In this document: positions 1-13,000 of the stretch, piece after piece
Position numbering within the stretch: position 1 is the first letter of the stretch
How the letters are laid out: every line of letters begins with the position of its first letter
Assembly: GCF_016859285.1 (NCBI RefSeq)
Contig: NC_053416.1
Location: 12,367,501 to 12,431,500 of the forward strand
From: Xiphias gladius
Lineage: Eukaryota; Chordata; Actinopteri; Istiophoriformes; Xiphiidae
Length of the DNA stretch: 64,000 nt
Reading direction: 5' to 3'
The notes under the pieces: model-generated
Told to the model about the DNA's origin: nothing
The model's input: the letters and a program-made list of their open reading frames with translations, nothing else
Database searches by the model: none
Translations under genes and position numbers: made by a program

Positions 1-350
1 GATTTTAGCAGTGCAGAGCAGCAGCTTGGAAATAACTGCCGGTTAACACGTAGTCTTAATGGGCCACGTTTCAGTCACTATTTCATATTCGTTCCATTGT
101 CTGACAACAGAAACAGAATAAACGTGTAAATGAGAAGAGCTTTATTGGGAATTAGGCTTTAAAATACTGTATATGGGAGGACAGAGAGTAGGAGAGAGGC
201 AAATAAATAAAGGGCAGTCCAGCCATATACTAGGTTTTGACCTAGTCTTGTTTAGGATTAGACATCACTGATACCGCAAGTTTAGCGGCAGCACTGGTCT
301 TTGTATTGTTTCTTGTTAGTGGATAAATAAAAGCACAAAAGAAACTCATA

Positions 351-1030
351 CTACTTCATGAACAAAGAAACTTTTTTCTCTGGTCGCTTGTTTTGAGCCA
401 CTTTGATGGACAGTACCTGCAGGAAAACGAGGGCATTTGCTAGAAGTGATTGCATTGTCACATTCGGAAGCAGTAAAATAGGGTAATCAGCCTTTTCTCT
501 GAGAGCAACAAATCTCGGGAATACCCTCCCTGTATGAAATACGGACTGCACTGCACTGCTTGGAGCATGTTTAAAATCAAACAAAGTGTGGTCAAAATTT
601 TCTCAATCTGTATTCATGAATGGACTTTCTTGATTTACTCTGATATGCCCGATTTACCCGATGCGGAGCACATTACACCAGTTCTTAAATCACTGCACTG
701 GCTTCCTGTGCATCAAGGGATAGATTTTAAAAACAGACCCCTCAGTTTCATTTGGGACAGTTTACTCAGTGTTCCCAGAATCAAATCCAAACAAGGTGAA
801 GCAGCTTTTAGTTTCTGTGCTCCCCACCTGTGGAATAAGCTTCCTGAATACTTGAGGTCTGCTAAAACTGTCAGATCATTTAAATCAAGGATTAAAATAT
901 TGTTTGCTGTAGATTTCCAATAAATACGTAACCTCTTTTTGAGCTCTAACTATTTATTTACTCGTTTTTGCCTTATTTTGAATATATATCTTGTGTCAGA
1001 AAGGTGCTGTGAAAATAAACTTGCCTTGCC
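351..1030 (+). mobile_element. LINE ORF2 C-terminal fragment with 3' tail
   Basis: The + frame from about 640 to 921 reads as the C-terminal end of a fish L2/Rex-like LINE reverse transcriptase. It has the run H-I-T-P-V-L-K-S-L-H-W-L-P-V, then A-A-F-S-F-C-A-P-H-L-W-N-K-L-P, then a final F-K-S-R block. It ends in a stop at about 921 and an A/T-rich tail whose last bases (about 1007-1028) resemble the usual 3' end of these elements. The fragment is 5'-truncated and the polymerase catalytic core is absent, so it is a dead insertion. The left edge is uncertain; 351-600 may be unrelated spacer. Confidence 0.75.
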
Positions 1031-1984
1031 TAATATGTTTATAACATTTTATTACAGGTTATTAATAATGTGAGTGGGTGTTCAATGGTCATGACTTTTA
1101 TTATTCTTTACATGGTTAAGATCACAGACCTGGTCCTTCCTTAGTGTAATAGTCATCTTTATTCCCACTAAAATGTATACAAAACATGTTCTATGAGGAT
1201 GTGATAATGTGACATGACTCAGTTGATGAACGCAGGTGATTGTGATGATTATAATGAAGTTGATGGCAGCAAAAAAAAAAAAAAAATTATACTTTTTCTC
1301 TTCTTAGTTCTAAAAACTTCTTCTTTTAGTTTCCGGCAAATCTCCCACTTCAAAAAACATTTTATAAAATGTATTTTGGTTACATAAATAAATATCAATA
1401 CAAATAAAAATATTGATTTAATCTCATGTATGCGTGCATTTACAGGCTACAGGTATGATATTCTTAATGGAAAAACACACAAAATGCTCACATGGCAGCT
1501 GTAAATAAATGTTTTAGTTGGCAAGCAAAAGTTATTAGGTTGATATGTTTGAGGATACCTAACAAGTGCCAGGTCAAATTTGAAGTGTTTATTACCTTTG
1601 TAATCTATAAACTGACAGTGACAATTAAAAAAACAGATCGGCAATTTGGGAACTGAAGTTAATTTGTGGCATAAGGGTGACCACTGACATTCAGTTTGGG
1701 GTCAAATATTAATTTAAATATTGCAGTTATTTGTTATTACAACCACATTTTTGGATCCGTGGCAGCTATGGCAAAATCCTGCCCAGTTCACAGTAGTGAA
1801 CAGCAGTCATAAGTGGCCTTTGCAGAATTGCTTGAGGAATATTTTCTCAGGAATAGCTATATCTAGTACAGGAAGTGGCTAGCGGGCAGGTGGGGCGAAG
1901 GCAGACCACTCGGTTTTTTTTCTTTTGCAGTAGAAAAAGTATTTTCTACACGGTAAATAACTGTGGAGGGCACAGCTAGGTTGA
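1031..1984. other. AT-rich spacer, nothing recognised
   Basis: Noncoding sequence between the LINE fragment and the first transporter remnant. It holds a poly-A run near 1270-1287 and only short chance reading frames. I see no exon, RNA gene or repeat family that I can name. Confidence 0.5.
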
Positions 1985-2334
1985 CACCACAGGGGATGTT
2001 TGCATCAAATTGTCTTCTTCCTGCTCTGCGCCAAAATCTTTATCTTCGTCACCACTGCCTGGTCCCTGAGGTTACCCTGACCCAAGATTGGCGAGAAGCT
2101 ATCATCCCAGTAAAAGTAACTATGATTCAGGAAGGTAGGATTGCTTTGCCACCTTGTTTTCTGAATATGAACTTTATCATCATCATCATCATCATTGACT
2201 TTATCATTCCTGCAATATTGTTAAGGACGCAGATTTTATATTTGCTGTGATATTTGTTGGATATCTAATTATCTTATTGATGAAATAAAGACATGTACAA
2301 ACAGTGAATTCATTCTTACTTTTTACATGTTTAT

Positions 2335-2600
2335 AGATTATTACCTCCTCCAAGGAGGCTATGTTTGTGTTTGTGTATTTGTCACCAGGATTACGCAAAA
2401 AAGTACTGAACAGATTTGCACCAAACTTGGTTGGTAAGGATGGGGCATGGGCCAGGGCAGAACCCATAAAATTTTGGTCTGGATCCAGGAATTTTTTTTT
2501 ATCACTTTCCTTAGCATTGGGTGAGAGGGCATTTTTCGACATTTTCGTCAATATTTGGCCTTGGCAGAGGTGGACGCTCTACTGAGTGCCTTTCTAGAGA
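2335..2600. repeat. Dispersed fish repeat inside the pseudogene exon 1 split
   Basis: The block opens with TTACCTCCTCCAAGGAGG and closes near CCTTGGCAGAGGTGGA, so the ends are roughly inverted copies. Its interior resembles a repeat that I recall as very common in fish genomes. It lies within the 1.2 kb that separates the two halves of the decayed exon 1. The element class is uncertain; a short nonautonomous DNA element is likely. Confidence 0.55.
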
Positions 2601-4654
2601 AGATGTTGTTTTACCTCAGTTGTCAAACAGCCTGCGATGATGTGGGCTTCAAGCCCAGAACATGCTCAGATTCATTATTAAGATGATTTTTATGTTAATG
2701 TATAGTCATGATCGAACAGCACAACTGAAGAAGTCAAAGGGGTTTTTTGGATGTTACTGTTTTGCCAGAATAGTTACTGTTTTAATGTTTTGATGAACAA
2801 ATTTGTAAAGTTTTTTTTTTTTTTTTTTTCTGCATTTGCTGTATGAAGTCGGCCCTGCATACAGAGCCCGATAAAGTCGTATGGCCACATTTCAGGGTTA
2901 TACGTAAAGGTATAGAGAGATACGGGTATTGTAAGGAAACAGTTGTCAACACCGTATTGTCCAAAGCCCAATGTTGCATCACCACATTTCAGTCAACAGT
3001 CAATTTACTCCATTATCAGTGTTTCTGCATGCATTTGGGTGCGTTGTATTAAGGAAATCTGTACGCACACACAATAGAAGAAAAGCAACATTGGGTATTA
3101 AGCACTCACACACATAAATCTAGACAGTTCACTGAAGGTGTTAGAGAGGTTTCTGACATATGCTCTGAAGAACGAGGCTTTCGGACCCTCTGGGGTTGCT
3201 GTGATTGACATTGTGCCAAACAAGTGGAACAAATAGAGTCACAAAATGCCCACTTGCTCTATCACAAACAAACACAATAGGGAAAGTGAAGGACTATTAA
3301 ACAACAGGACGATGGTAACACATTTTCTTACATGGTATGGTCAGGTTGTGAATGGGAAACAGGAGCTGAGCAGATGAAGCAGATACCTACTGGATGTCTG
3401 CTCGGGGGCACATCCCTGGCAGGGATGTCGGCCTCACTGACCTGGAGCAGGAGCACTTTGTGGACGGGTGGAGCTCCACCATGGTCTCCAAGGTTAGCGT
3501 GTGCATGTTCCTGAGTGTTTATTGGTCTGGTTTAAGCTGTAGTATAGTGGTAGCATCAGGAAGACTGGCCAAGAATTGATTACTGCAGCTTTAAATCAAT
3601 ACAGTAAATGATCGTAACACTGACATGGATTCCTTGTGGTCCGTGTATTTTATTGTTTAATCATTCTTGCGTGAATATTCCAGTTTGGCCTGCTGTGCAG
3701 TGAGCAGGGGGAGCAACCGTTCACCACCACACTTTACTTCCCAGACATTCTTGTGGGGTCCTTATTGTCAGGACAGCTATGAAAATACTAACTCAATATA
3801 AAATGATACACACAGTCCTAAGAAACATTACTTTTACACTTGCTGCTAATGCTCTTTTTTATTTACCTTAATTAACTAGTTACTCTTTAGTTACTGGTCT
3901 TTAGTTGAACAGTGTAGAATAACATTTTTTAAAATATATTGCTTTAATTATTAAAATAATTCCTCAGGATGTGCTTGTGCTTGTTTCGTTAGGTAATGCT
4001 ACATTATTTATTTTTATGACCTCTGAACCCAAGACGTATCCTGCAGATGAAAAATATTGCACTTTATGATCAGTATATGTTTTATGTACTTTTGCCCTTT
4101 TTGTCTTTTAATTTACTCTCATTTCTTAATTTGACTTTTTACTAGATTTGGAAGAAAAGCCCGTTCTGTTTGCAGCCATGGCAGTTCAGACACTTTTTAC
4201 TTTTGCTGAAATCTTCTCGCCCCCTCGGACAGTGTTCTCCATCTTCCTTTTCATCAGTGGTTTCGGACAGACCTCTGAACTATGTGTCTTGTTTTGTACC
4301 TGGTAAATTCTGCAACAGTATTTTTATCATACATTAGTGATTTTGAATAATGAAAGATATAAAAAGACAATTATACTGTATATTTTTGATGCTTCCCATT
4401 TATTACCTTTTGTTCTTCTCTTAGTTTTTCTTTCTCTCTCTTTTTGTGCAGGCATTGAAATCTTGACTGGCTATGTGCGGGTCCTGTTTTCATCTACTGG
4501 TGTATGTCTGGGCTTTGCCTTTGGCTGCATGATGCTGCCACTTTTCACTTACTTTCTAAGAGGCTGGCGATCTCCCCTGTCGGCTTTGTCTCTGCCTGGC
4601 CTGCTCTACCTGCCCCTCTGGTGGTAGGTTGCACTCATTACAAGAAAATGCATT

Positions 4655-4815
4655 CATTAAATTACATTACATTATAGTTGCTCATTTGGTAGACGCTTTT
4701 ATCCAACGCGACTTACAAGGGAGGGACAACACTAAAGCTTCGGTGCAATAGGAGACCAAGAAGTTCAAATAGGCACATCTCTGCCCTGATTACCCTGTTG
4801 AACACCAGGGAGTGT
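4655..4815. repeat. Dispersed fish repeat in the pseudogene
   Basis: After an ATTACATTACATTATAG stretch comes the segment TTTGGTAGACGCTTTTATCC and then CGACTTACAA. I recall this as a widespread fish repeat core. It sits between remnant exons 4 and 8, where exons 5-7 should be. The class was not determined. Confidence 0.6.
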
Positions 4816-5525
4816 AATTGCGAAAACTCACGTTGGCAGCATATGAGGCAGGTCTAAAAGCTTGCACCTTTTTTTTCCCATCTAATCCCACACAACGGCA
4901 GACTTGTGATGTGGCATCACAATACTGCCTATTTCCAAAATATATCTTAAGCCCTAGGGAAAAAAGGTTTTTAAAAAAATCTCCAAATACTCAGTTATCA
5001 TGCATTTAATCAAGTGCTACAGAGTAGATCATACAGAGACAGGGTTTGTGTTTCAATTCAGTTCAATTTCTTGTCCATCAGGTTTATCAGCTCTGTCTTT
5101 TGAGCTGGAGATGCTGGGTAAATTTGGTATTACCACTGGTACAGCCCTGATGTTTACACTCTACCCAACAGTGCTCAGGGACACGGCAGCAGGCACATGT
5201 ATAACTGTTTCCAGAATTGACAGCTGCATTTCACCTTTTTTGTTACAGTGAGTAAACTGGTCTTAAATAGTGATTATTAATATTTGTTTAATCTGGATAT
5301 ATCTCAGAACATTGACAAATTTTAGTGGAGAAGCATCTGATTTCAACTATATATAGTTTGGGCGCTCTATACACATTCTCCCATCATAATTTCCTCTTGT
5401 CCTCCTACAGGTGTATATTTTAAGTACCTGCCATACTAAATATTACACTGGGGACTTTGGCTGTAGTGTCTGCCTTTGCCAGCCTTTTCCTTCCAGAAGG
5501 TTTTGGACAACCTCTACCTGAGTAG

Positions 5526-7086
5526 AGGTCGTCTTAGTTATTCTTAGTATTAGTCACAAAAAAAGACAAGACAAGTGTTTAGGGTGATGCATGCGTTTTG
5601 TGTTTCTTACTGTCAAGGAGCAACCTCAGAGTTTCAAGCTTAAACTGTGTTGAAGTAAGATATTTAGAGTTAGGGCCACATTGCTACAATTCACAAAAAT
5701 CATAGCATTCCCCTCGTACCACAACCCCGGGTACTGCGTTAGCCATTGTGATTGAAAGTAGTGCTTTTTCTGATTCACATGCTCCGTCGATGTCTCCCTG
5801 CCTGCACTCTTATCATCAGTTGTGTCTGAGTTGGGACCTCTCATTGGCTCTCCCTCTCAAAACAGCCTCCTCCTCTCTCTCCTCATTTTGTTCTTTAAAG
5901 GGGCTACATGTAAGTTTTTGCTATCGCTACATAGCCAACATTAGCATTAACGGCTGCTCACTTACCAGTCTAGGAGCAACGCCAATATTAACTCCTGTTC
6001 TGTTTCTATTTCTATCACTTCTTTTCCTCTACTGAAGTTAGTATTCTAACCGAGCCAGACCCAGGCCAGCCACCTCCTCTCGTCAATTTCGGATAGCTAG
6101 TCACTGTAGCGTCCAGTCTGCCCTGAGTTCCACATCCGAGGAGGATGAAGTAGCGCTGCTCAGAGGACGTATTCTCTTGTCACCCCCACCCGCTCCCGGC
6201 AAGGAACCGTGATCGGTGGCAGAGAAAACTTACACATAGCCCCATTAAGATAATCGGCTATTGACCAAATCATTTTTGGAGCACGGTAACAGCTAAATTG
6301 ACTTTCTCGTGCGTTTCATCATCAGTGTGCGCATTACTAGAGGTAGAGAGAGACTGACTGAGCCATTGAAGAAGAGGTAGTACTTTCAACCACAATGGCT
6401 GACGCGGTAACCGTGCTGGAGGGACACCAAAATAGCCTAATGACCACACTTTCAAAATTGGTCGCATATGTACGGAAGCCCATTTCCACAAATGTGATGA
6501 AAAAAAAGAAGAAAAAAAGATCCCGTAAGTTATTATAGAGAAACTTTCTCAAAATACTGACTTTTTTTTGAGAAACTGAGTCATTATTTCAAGAAAGTTT
6601 CTCCATTATAATGACTCTTTTTTAAAAATAACATTAGTGGACATGGGTTTCCATAAATATGCGAGCAGTTTGGTTACAATCTGGAGCGAGTGAGAGTTGG
6701 AGTACCTTAAAACCCTAGATGTGACTACTGGTTCTGATTGATTTGTCATCAGAATATTAGAAACCTCCTTTTATGTATGCGCACTGTTAATTTTTCAGTG
6801 AAGAGCAGTATTATGTGAGCATGTTGCATTTGTTCTGAGTTACATTCTTCATTTGATAGTATTTTGATGCTGTCTCAGAGAAAATATTATTCCAGGTTTG
6901 CGGAGGTATTTTAAGGCACCATTATATTATGTTCCTCTTCCTGTTGAAATTATATATTTCCTTTTTTTTTGTCACATCCAGTGACAAAATAACTATCCTT
7001 TTAGTTATACCTGACAAATGTCCATTTAGCAGAAATGTGCACAGAGACTTGATATTTGTCCAAGTATTCCCCCCCAAGCTTGGATA
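5526..7086. other. Spacer between pseudogene and the minus-strand transporter
   Basis: This convergent spacer holds the 3' flanks of the pseudogene and of the intact minus-strand gene. It contains one inverted-repeat element (5895-6249). The rest is AT-rich with short chance frames. The 3' UTR of the minus-strand gene must begin at 7086, but I could not place a clear polyadenylation signal. Confidence 0.5.
5895..6249. mobile_element. Short inverted-repeat element (MITE family A, copy 1)
   Basis: The left end TTTAAAGGGGCTACATGTAA and the right end (about 6224-6249, read in reverse TTAATGGGGCTATGTGTAAG) are inverted copies of about 25 bp bounding 355 bp. The interior block at about 6092-6132, containing AGTCACTGTAGCGTCCAGTC, recurs in the element at 17451-18008. 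There is no coding capacity, so it is a nonautonomous DNA element. Target duplication was not resolved. Confidence 0.75.
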
Positions 7087-10000
7087 TCAATGATGCTCCT
7101 TCTTCAAGTGGACAACCGGAGACTTCATTTTACCCGCATTTTCCTCCTCTTCGGTGTCTGTGACTGCATAAAGTGTCTTCTGACAACATCTAGAGTAAAA
7201 ACAAACATAGTGATGCAGTTGCAGTAATGATTCACAGACGCAGAGTAGTGCAGGCCTGTTTTTAAACTTACTGTAGGTGAACTATGTGGGTACCTAAAGC
7301 CTGGCCCAAAATAGCATTGGAGTGGGGCCAAAATTAACCAATGCCCTTGCCTATACACCTCACACACTTATTCTCATATTGTCAGAAGTCTTGCCGACCG
7401 ACTGACCTGTGGAAACTCGCAGTGTGACGACAGAAGGTTTATCCTGACACAGATACCCTGTAGTGTGTGTGGGGTTGCGTGAGTGCAGGAAACACTATTC
7501 ACCCAGTTACATTTCCATAAAACTTGTTGATGGAGCTACAAAAGATAATATGTCTTGAGCATTTATTGAGTGCAATGTGTTGCTCATGTGCTTTACATGA
7601 TGGGTTAAATATTTATACTTGAGCCATGTGCTCCTTTTTTTATTGAATTGTGTATTTTTAATAACAAGACTAAGGACTTATAACACTATAAAATTACTTA
7701 AGCTGTTTAAAGGAATAATTTGACATTTTGGGAAATATGCCTATTTGCTTTCAGCCGGAGAGTTAGATGAGAAGATTGGTGTCACTGTCATTTGCTAAAT
7801 ATGAAGCTACAGCCAGATGCCACTTAACTTAACTAAGCACAAAGACCGGAAAGAGTGGAAATAGCTAGCCTGGCGACAAAATCTGCCTACCAGCACCTTT
7901 TGAAGTTCAATAATTAACACATTGTATCTCTTTTGTTAAATCTTTAGAAAAATCGAAGCTTAAAAACGGCAATTCCCCGTAATGTGTACAGACATAAGAG
8001 TGGTATCTGTCTTCTCAACAAAGCAAAGTGTATTTCCCAAACTGTCAAACTATTCCTTCATGTTAAGGTGGGTTTGTTATCGTGTGTTGTTTGTCTCCAT
8101 CTGGTTACACATAATTCCGGCTGTGTTAGGTATATATTTGTGGTTGTGTTTGTTGAATGTTGGGAATCATGATACATAACATACAGAACGTAATCTCAAC
8201 ACAAGAATTGAAAACTGTACAAATAATAAAAACCCATATATAGAGACAAATCCAAACCTATAATAACCCTAGTCTCTAGGAAACGTTGTGACCGGGAGGT
8301 GTAATCTTACCCGGGGAAGTGCAGCATGCGAGTGATGGTGTCAGGCAGTGGCATTCCATAGCTCTCAGGCAGCAGGAGACTGAGCAACCCCGACAAAGCT
8401 GTAAGACTTCCCAAGAGGGTGTTAGGCAGTGAAATCGAATAGCTTCCTGTGGCAACACATCAGAGGGAGACACAGTGAGAAACAACCTTGGCCACAATGG
8501 TAACGCAGAACAGTTCAAAAAACAAAAACAAAAGGTGGACTTTTAAAAGTCTTAAAAAGAAAGTCTGATGTGGCTGCATCCGTAAACCCAATCCACTAAA
8601 TCTTAACAGAAACTTCTAAACTAGTTTGGTCTATCCGATCTGAGTGCTAATTAAGCCTGCTTTTATGTTTTTGTTCTAGTGACTTTTGTTCTTGTTTTGT
8701 TTTTGTAGAGCTTCTCGCTTCCTGCAGAGGTGGAACACATTCGATGAATGTTTGATGGGTATTTCTTTCTGCTTTAGAACAACCATACTTCTAACAACAG
8801 TTTTACAACCCTGTGGCTCTGCTTTTGTCTCTGTACAAAAATGAAATTAAAAGTTTCCAACCACAGTGCAAAGGCAAGCGGGGTGAACTGGGAACTCTAA
8901 ATTGGCCAAAAGTGTGACTGTGAGTGTGCATTAGCCTTGTAACAGAGTAGCCGGTCTCCCGCAACCCTGATTAGGATGAGCGGTATAGATAATGGATGGA
9001 TGGACATTTTACAACTTGAAGTGCATCCATGTAGTATTTTAAGGAAGTTAAAATATTCCAGTAACTCCGAGAGAATGTGTTAAGGTCAAGAGAGTGACTG
9101 CTTGAGAAATGGGGAGATTAAGATGGAGAAAAGAAAATGTGAGTGTACAATACATAAACAGAAGAGAGGTTTAGCAGAACCAATAACAAAGCAGAGGACA
9201 TCTGTTTAATAGACGTGGATGAACATCTGTGTGGGGTTTTCATGCATGTGCAAAAACTAAAGGATAAAAAAAAGCTGGATATTTATGGATGCTTTTCTGA
9301 ATTCTAGCAAGCTAGCATTTTTCCCACATTGATTAAGAGATGACTGAGTGATGGGACATAAACCTACTGTACTTTAGGCAGAGGTAAGAACGTACTTACT
9401 TAAGTAAATGAAGTATGGAGCAATGATAGTGCCTATTCTGGAGGCCATGGAGCAGGTGCCAATAGCTGTATTCCTCAGTACAGTCGGGTAGAGTTCTGCT
9501 GTGTAGGCGTACACAATGGCGAATGCTGTCGTCACTACAAACTTCCCTATCATCTCGAGTGTTATTGCTAGAGAAATCAGGTCTAGAGGGAATAAAATAT
9601 GAAATTGGTCAAGGTTACATGTGAGTTATCAATTCAATAAGATGACAATTCAAGCAAAAATTCAAACAAACTCTACTAAAATGAGAACATATCAGGTCAA
9701 GTGTTTCCTGTCTGCATGTCTGTATTTGCTTGCATGTGAGCAAATAAACAAACTGGAGCGTCTGACTATGTAAGGATAAAATTATGATACGTAATGATCT
9801 TGCATTAACAGAACAAATAAGAGTAAGGCAGAAGATAAAATGTATATTAGTTGAGCTTAAAATGTTGTCCATTGAAGTGTCATACTTGCTGGTATGAGCT
9901 GTATGAAGAGTAGAACCAATCCTCCCATGAAGAGGGTTGAGAAGATACTCAATCGTCTGGGACACCAGCGAAACAAAACCCATGACAAAGTGTAGGCTGG

Positions 10001-13000
10001 TATCTCTACCACAGCCGACAGGAAACAATTGAAGTAAGCGTTACCGTGAAGGTTCACCGTATTCAGGGAAAGCGCAAAGTAGGCGATAGCCACAGTGTTC
10101 CTGCGGGGATAATTGTTATTCACAAATAACAACCTAGGAGGCGTTTATTACCCTGTACAGCTTAATGGCATGACACGACAGCGTAGGCAGAAACATAATG
10201 AGACTTTCACACCCGGGCACTGACACCTTGTTGACACTTTTGCCGTGGTAGTTGGGTAGCGTAGACAAGCACAGTATGTGGAGATTAATTAAGACTGTAT
10301 CTGCCCTTCCTCAATGCAGGAAAACAGGACTGGACAAATCTGAGAGGCCTGACTGGATTTTTCCAAAAAATCCCACTGATGATGCCCTCACGACAGCGGT
10401 CAACAAAACACCAGCTCCAGTAAGTACAATCAATATTTTTACAATACCAAGGGATAAAATGACTATGTGTAATGTGCTTTTTACTGTCCCTGAATACAAC
10501 ACTATTTAGTTATAAAATTAATGAATTCATTTGTAAAATGTAACAAATTTTGGTGACAGTTTTAAGACTTGGTGCAGGGAATATACGGTGACTTAAATAG
10601 TGATATCTGGCTACAGAAGAAGCAGCCTTGATTAATTCATAAACCAAATGTTATTAGCTGAAGAGCTAATAACCAAATGTCAGTATATGAAATGCATTTG
10701 TAAGACATTTGAGTGTATTAAATGAAAGCCTTGAGCTTTGATGACAAACATTATATTGTAAAAATATTTGGCATTTGCATCCCTCAATTTTTTGACTGTA
10801 TAGGGTTAGCAAGTCCTTCAATAGCTCCAAACAACCGCATGCAACTTAGAGCTTATCCACCTGCTGTGATTAGCTCATGACTTTTTTTTTTTTTTTAGTG
10901 TAAGACTAAACGGAACTGTTTTTCTAAATCAAAGAAAAATCAAGCTGCATCTGTTTTCAGACTCAGCAAGGAAGTGAGCACAGGACAAATACAGGCATAC
11001 TGTGCAGTTACATAAAACCTGATTTTGATCTTAGTTACAGGCTTCACAGCACCCGACAGGTCATTATTTGTTGTTAGTGAAATGGGCTGACATGTGGTCG
11101 AGGTGATGCATGAACCGGCTGAAACTGTGTGTGTGTATGTATGTGTGTAACAGCGTGTGTATATGTCTATATGTGAGTGCTGAGGTGTGTGTGTGGGTGT
11201 GTTGTAGTTGTGCATGCAGGGTCACTGTACTGAATGTGGAGGTCAGATGGGACAGCGGGGACTCACCAGACCAGCCACAGTGTGACAGAGATCCAGCGGA
11301 TGTTTCGGGAATTTAGCAGGTCACAGATGTTGTGGGCTGTCTGCTTCTGAGACTGACGTTCTTTCTGTGGGGCAGCACAGCACGTGGAACAACAAACGCT
11401 TTACACCGGAGCCCTCAGCTGAGAAATAATTTCATTAGAGAGAACATTGTGATTGTATGGCCACTTGCTGAGTGGAACACATGCATGTGCGTATGTTCAC
11501 GTATACAGTACCCAAATGAAAATCAAACGACTGCAGGCAAAAGTACAATGTGAAATGTGAAAATGAGGGGGCAAAAATGCTTTTAACAATTAGTAGGATA
11601 CGTTGCTTGCTTACATTTGTAATTAGTTAATTGCTTACATTTGTAAGATAAGCATCCATCAGTGTTTTCTAACAGTATGTTAACTTTTGCATCTTGCTGA
11701 ATCCTAAGACTCTGGATTCTGCTGTTTTGAACAGTAAACAACTGAGAATTCAGGCTCTAGCTTTATCAGATGTTGCAAAAAATAGGACAAATTACTCCAC
11801 ACAAGCACAGAGAAGTACAACAACACTATCTCATCCAGTTTCCAGCGGTAAGAGGCAAAACAAATGTTAGTGGTACAAATTAAAATGTTTGCTTGGCTCT
11901 ATGTGTATCAAGAATGTAAAAAAAAGGTCCTACATAACAATATAGAAACATTTAGGACATGCATACATGAACCTCAAACTTGACTTGACTTATGCCCTTG
12001 TGCTACCAGCATGAATTGTATATCTCCAAGTTGTGTTTCTACACCATCTATCATTCAAAGTGATGTTGATTTAACCAGCAACACTTTCTGACCAATGCAG
12101 CGGCCCCTTGTCTGTTTCCAAGGTGGACAGTGCAGGACAACATGTGTCTACACAGGGGGAAAGGTCATCAGTCTGGCAGTTTTGTTTTTATAGAACAAAG
12201 TTCACAGTTCAAAGGCTGGGTGTGTGGGTGGGGCCAGCTGGATGGAAGAATGAAATGTGCAGAACAACCGATACAATTTTACAGCTAATTAAAACCAATT
12301 CGCTCCCTTAATGGAAGAACATCACCCAGCTGCTCAACATATATAGTAGCTGCTTTATAATACTGACAGACAATACTTCTCACTTTAACTTCTAACTTTC
12401 TACTATAAAAAAAAGTAAAAGCAAACATTCTGATCAAGTCTCATGCAAAAGCGGATTTTTGCATTTTTTTCCTTGGACTGTCCAGTTTTTTCCACTTTTT
12501 TGTTAAGTGATATTGTAGCAATACACATCAGAACAAAAGATGACAAGATATCAAATTTAGATCATGTGGCCAAAAAAAAAACAAAACAAAACAAAACAAA
12601 AACTGTCTTAGGCAAACTACTCCGGTAATTTAGAGGCGTCGGTTTGGTAATTCTTGGCTAAGTGTCTGTCTGCTTCCATGTAGACAATCGTTCACTCGTG
12701 CGGATCAGTAAATGATTACATCACACTGAGCAGTGAACCCTACAAGGTTCATTCTCAATCACACTCCCCGTCTCGGAGGTAAATGTGCCAAGAAAAGCTG
12801 ACCCACAACAAACCAGTTTTTTTTTGCGCATCTTGTGTAGTCATAGTCAGTGATACATAGATTTGGATCTGTAGTTTTGGGACTTAGGTATTGCCCAGCA
12901 CCTTGGTGTTTATGCACTCACATAAGCCAGTTTTAATTTGAGCTCTCACCTGCAAAAGACTAAAGATGACCGGCATGGGCTCGATTTTGTTCCTCTTAGC

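Larger units (their letters stand above)
1985..5525 (+). pseudogene. Decayed OCTN-type (slc22a4/5-like) transporter copy
   Basis: Remnants of at least six of the ten OCTN exons lie in order. Exon 1 is in two pieces (about 1985-2140, with H-H-C-L-V-P and D-W-R-E-A-I-I-P; about 3365-3492, with I-P-G-R-D-V). Exon 2 is about 3684-3772 (V-G-S-L-L-S-G-Q-L), exon 3 about 4146-4302, exon 4 4452-4623, exon 8 about 5082-5247 ([11 protein letters not shown]) and exon 9 about 5411-5525. Exon 1 is split by about 1.2 kb that includes a dispersed repeat. Exon 2 lacks its end, exon 3 is frameshifted, exon 8 is short (166 against 183 bp) and exons 5-7 and 10 are not found. Exon 4 keeps an open frame, 172-bp length and both splice signals. 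The copy cannot encode a working 12-helix carrier. It is the same strand as the two + genes and was probably a fourth tandem member. Confidence 0.88.

Noticed and set aside
10252-10509. 85-codon + strand frame
   Set aside because: It lies in intron 6 of the minus-strand transporter, with no domain and no promoter or splice evidence.
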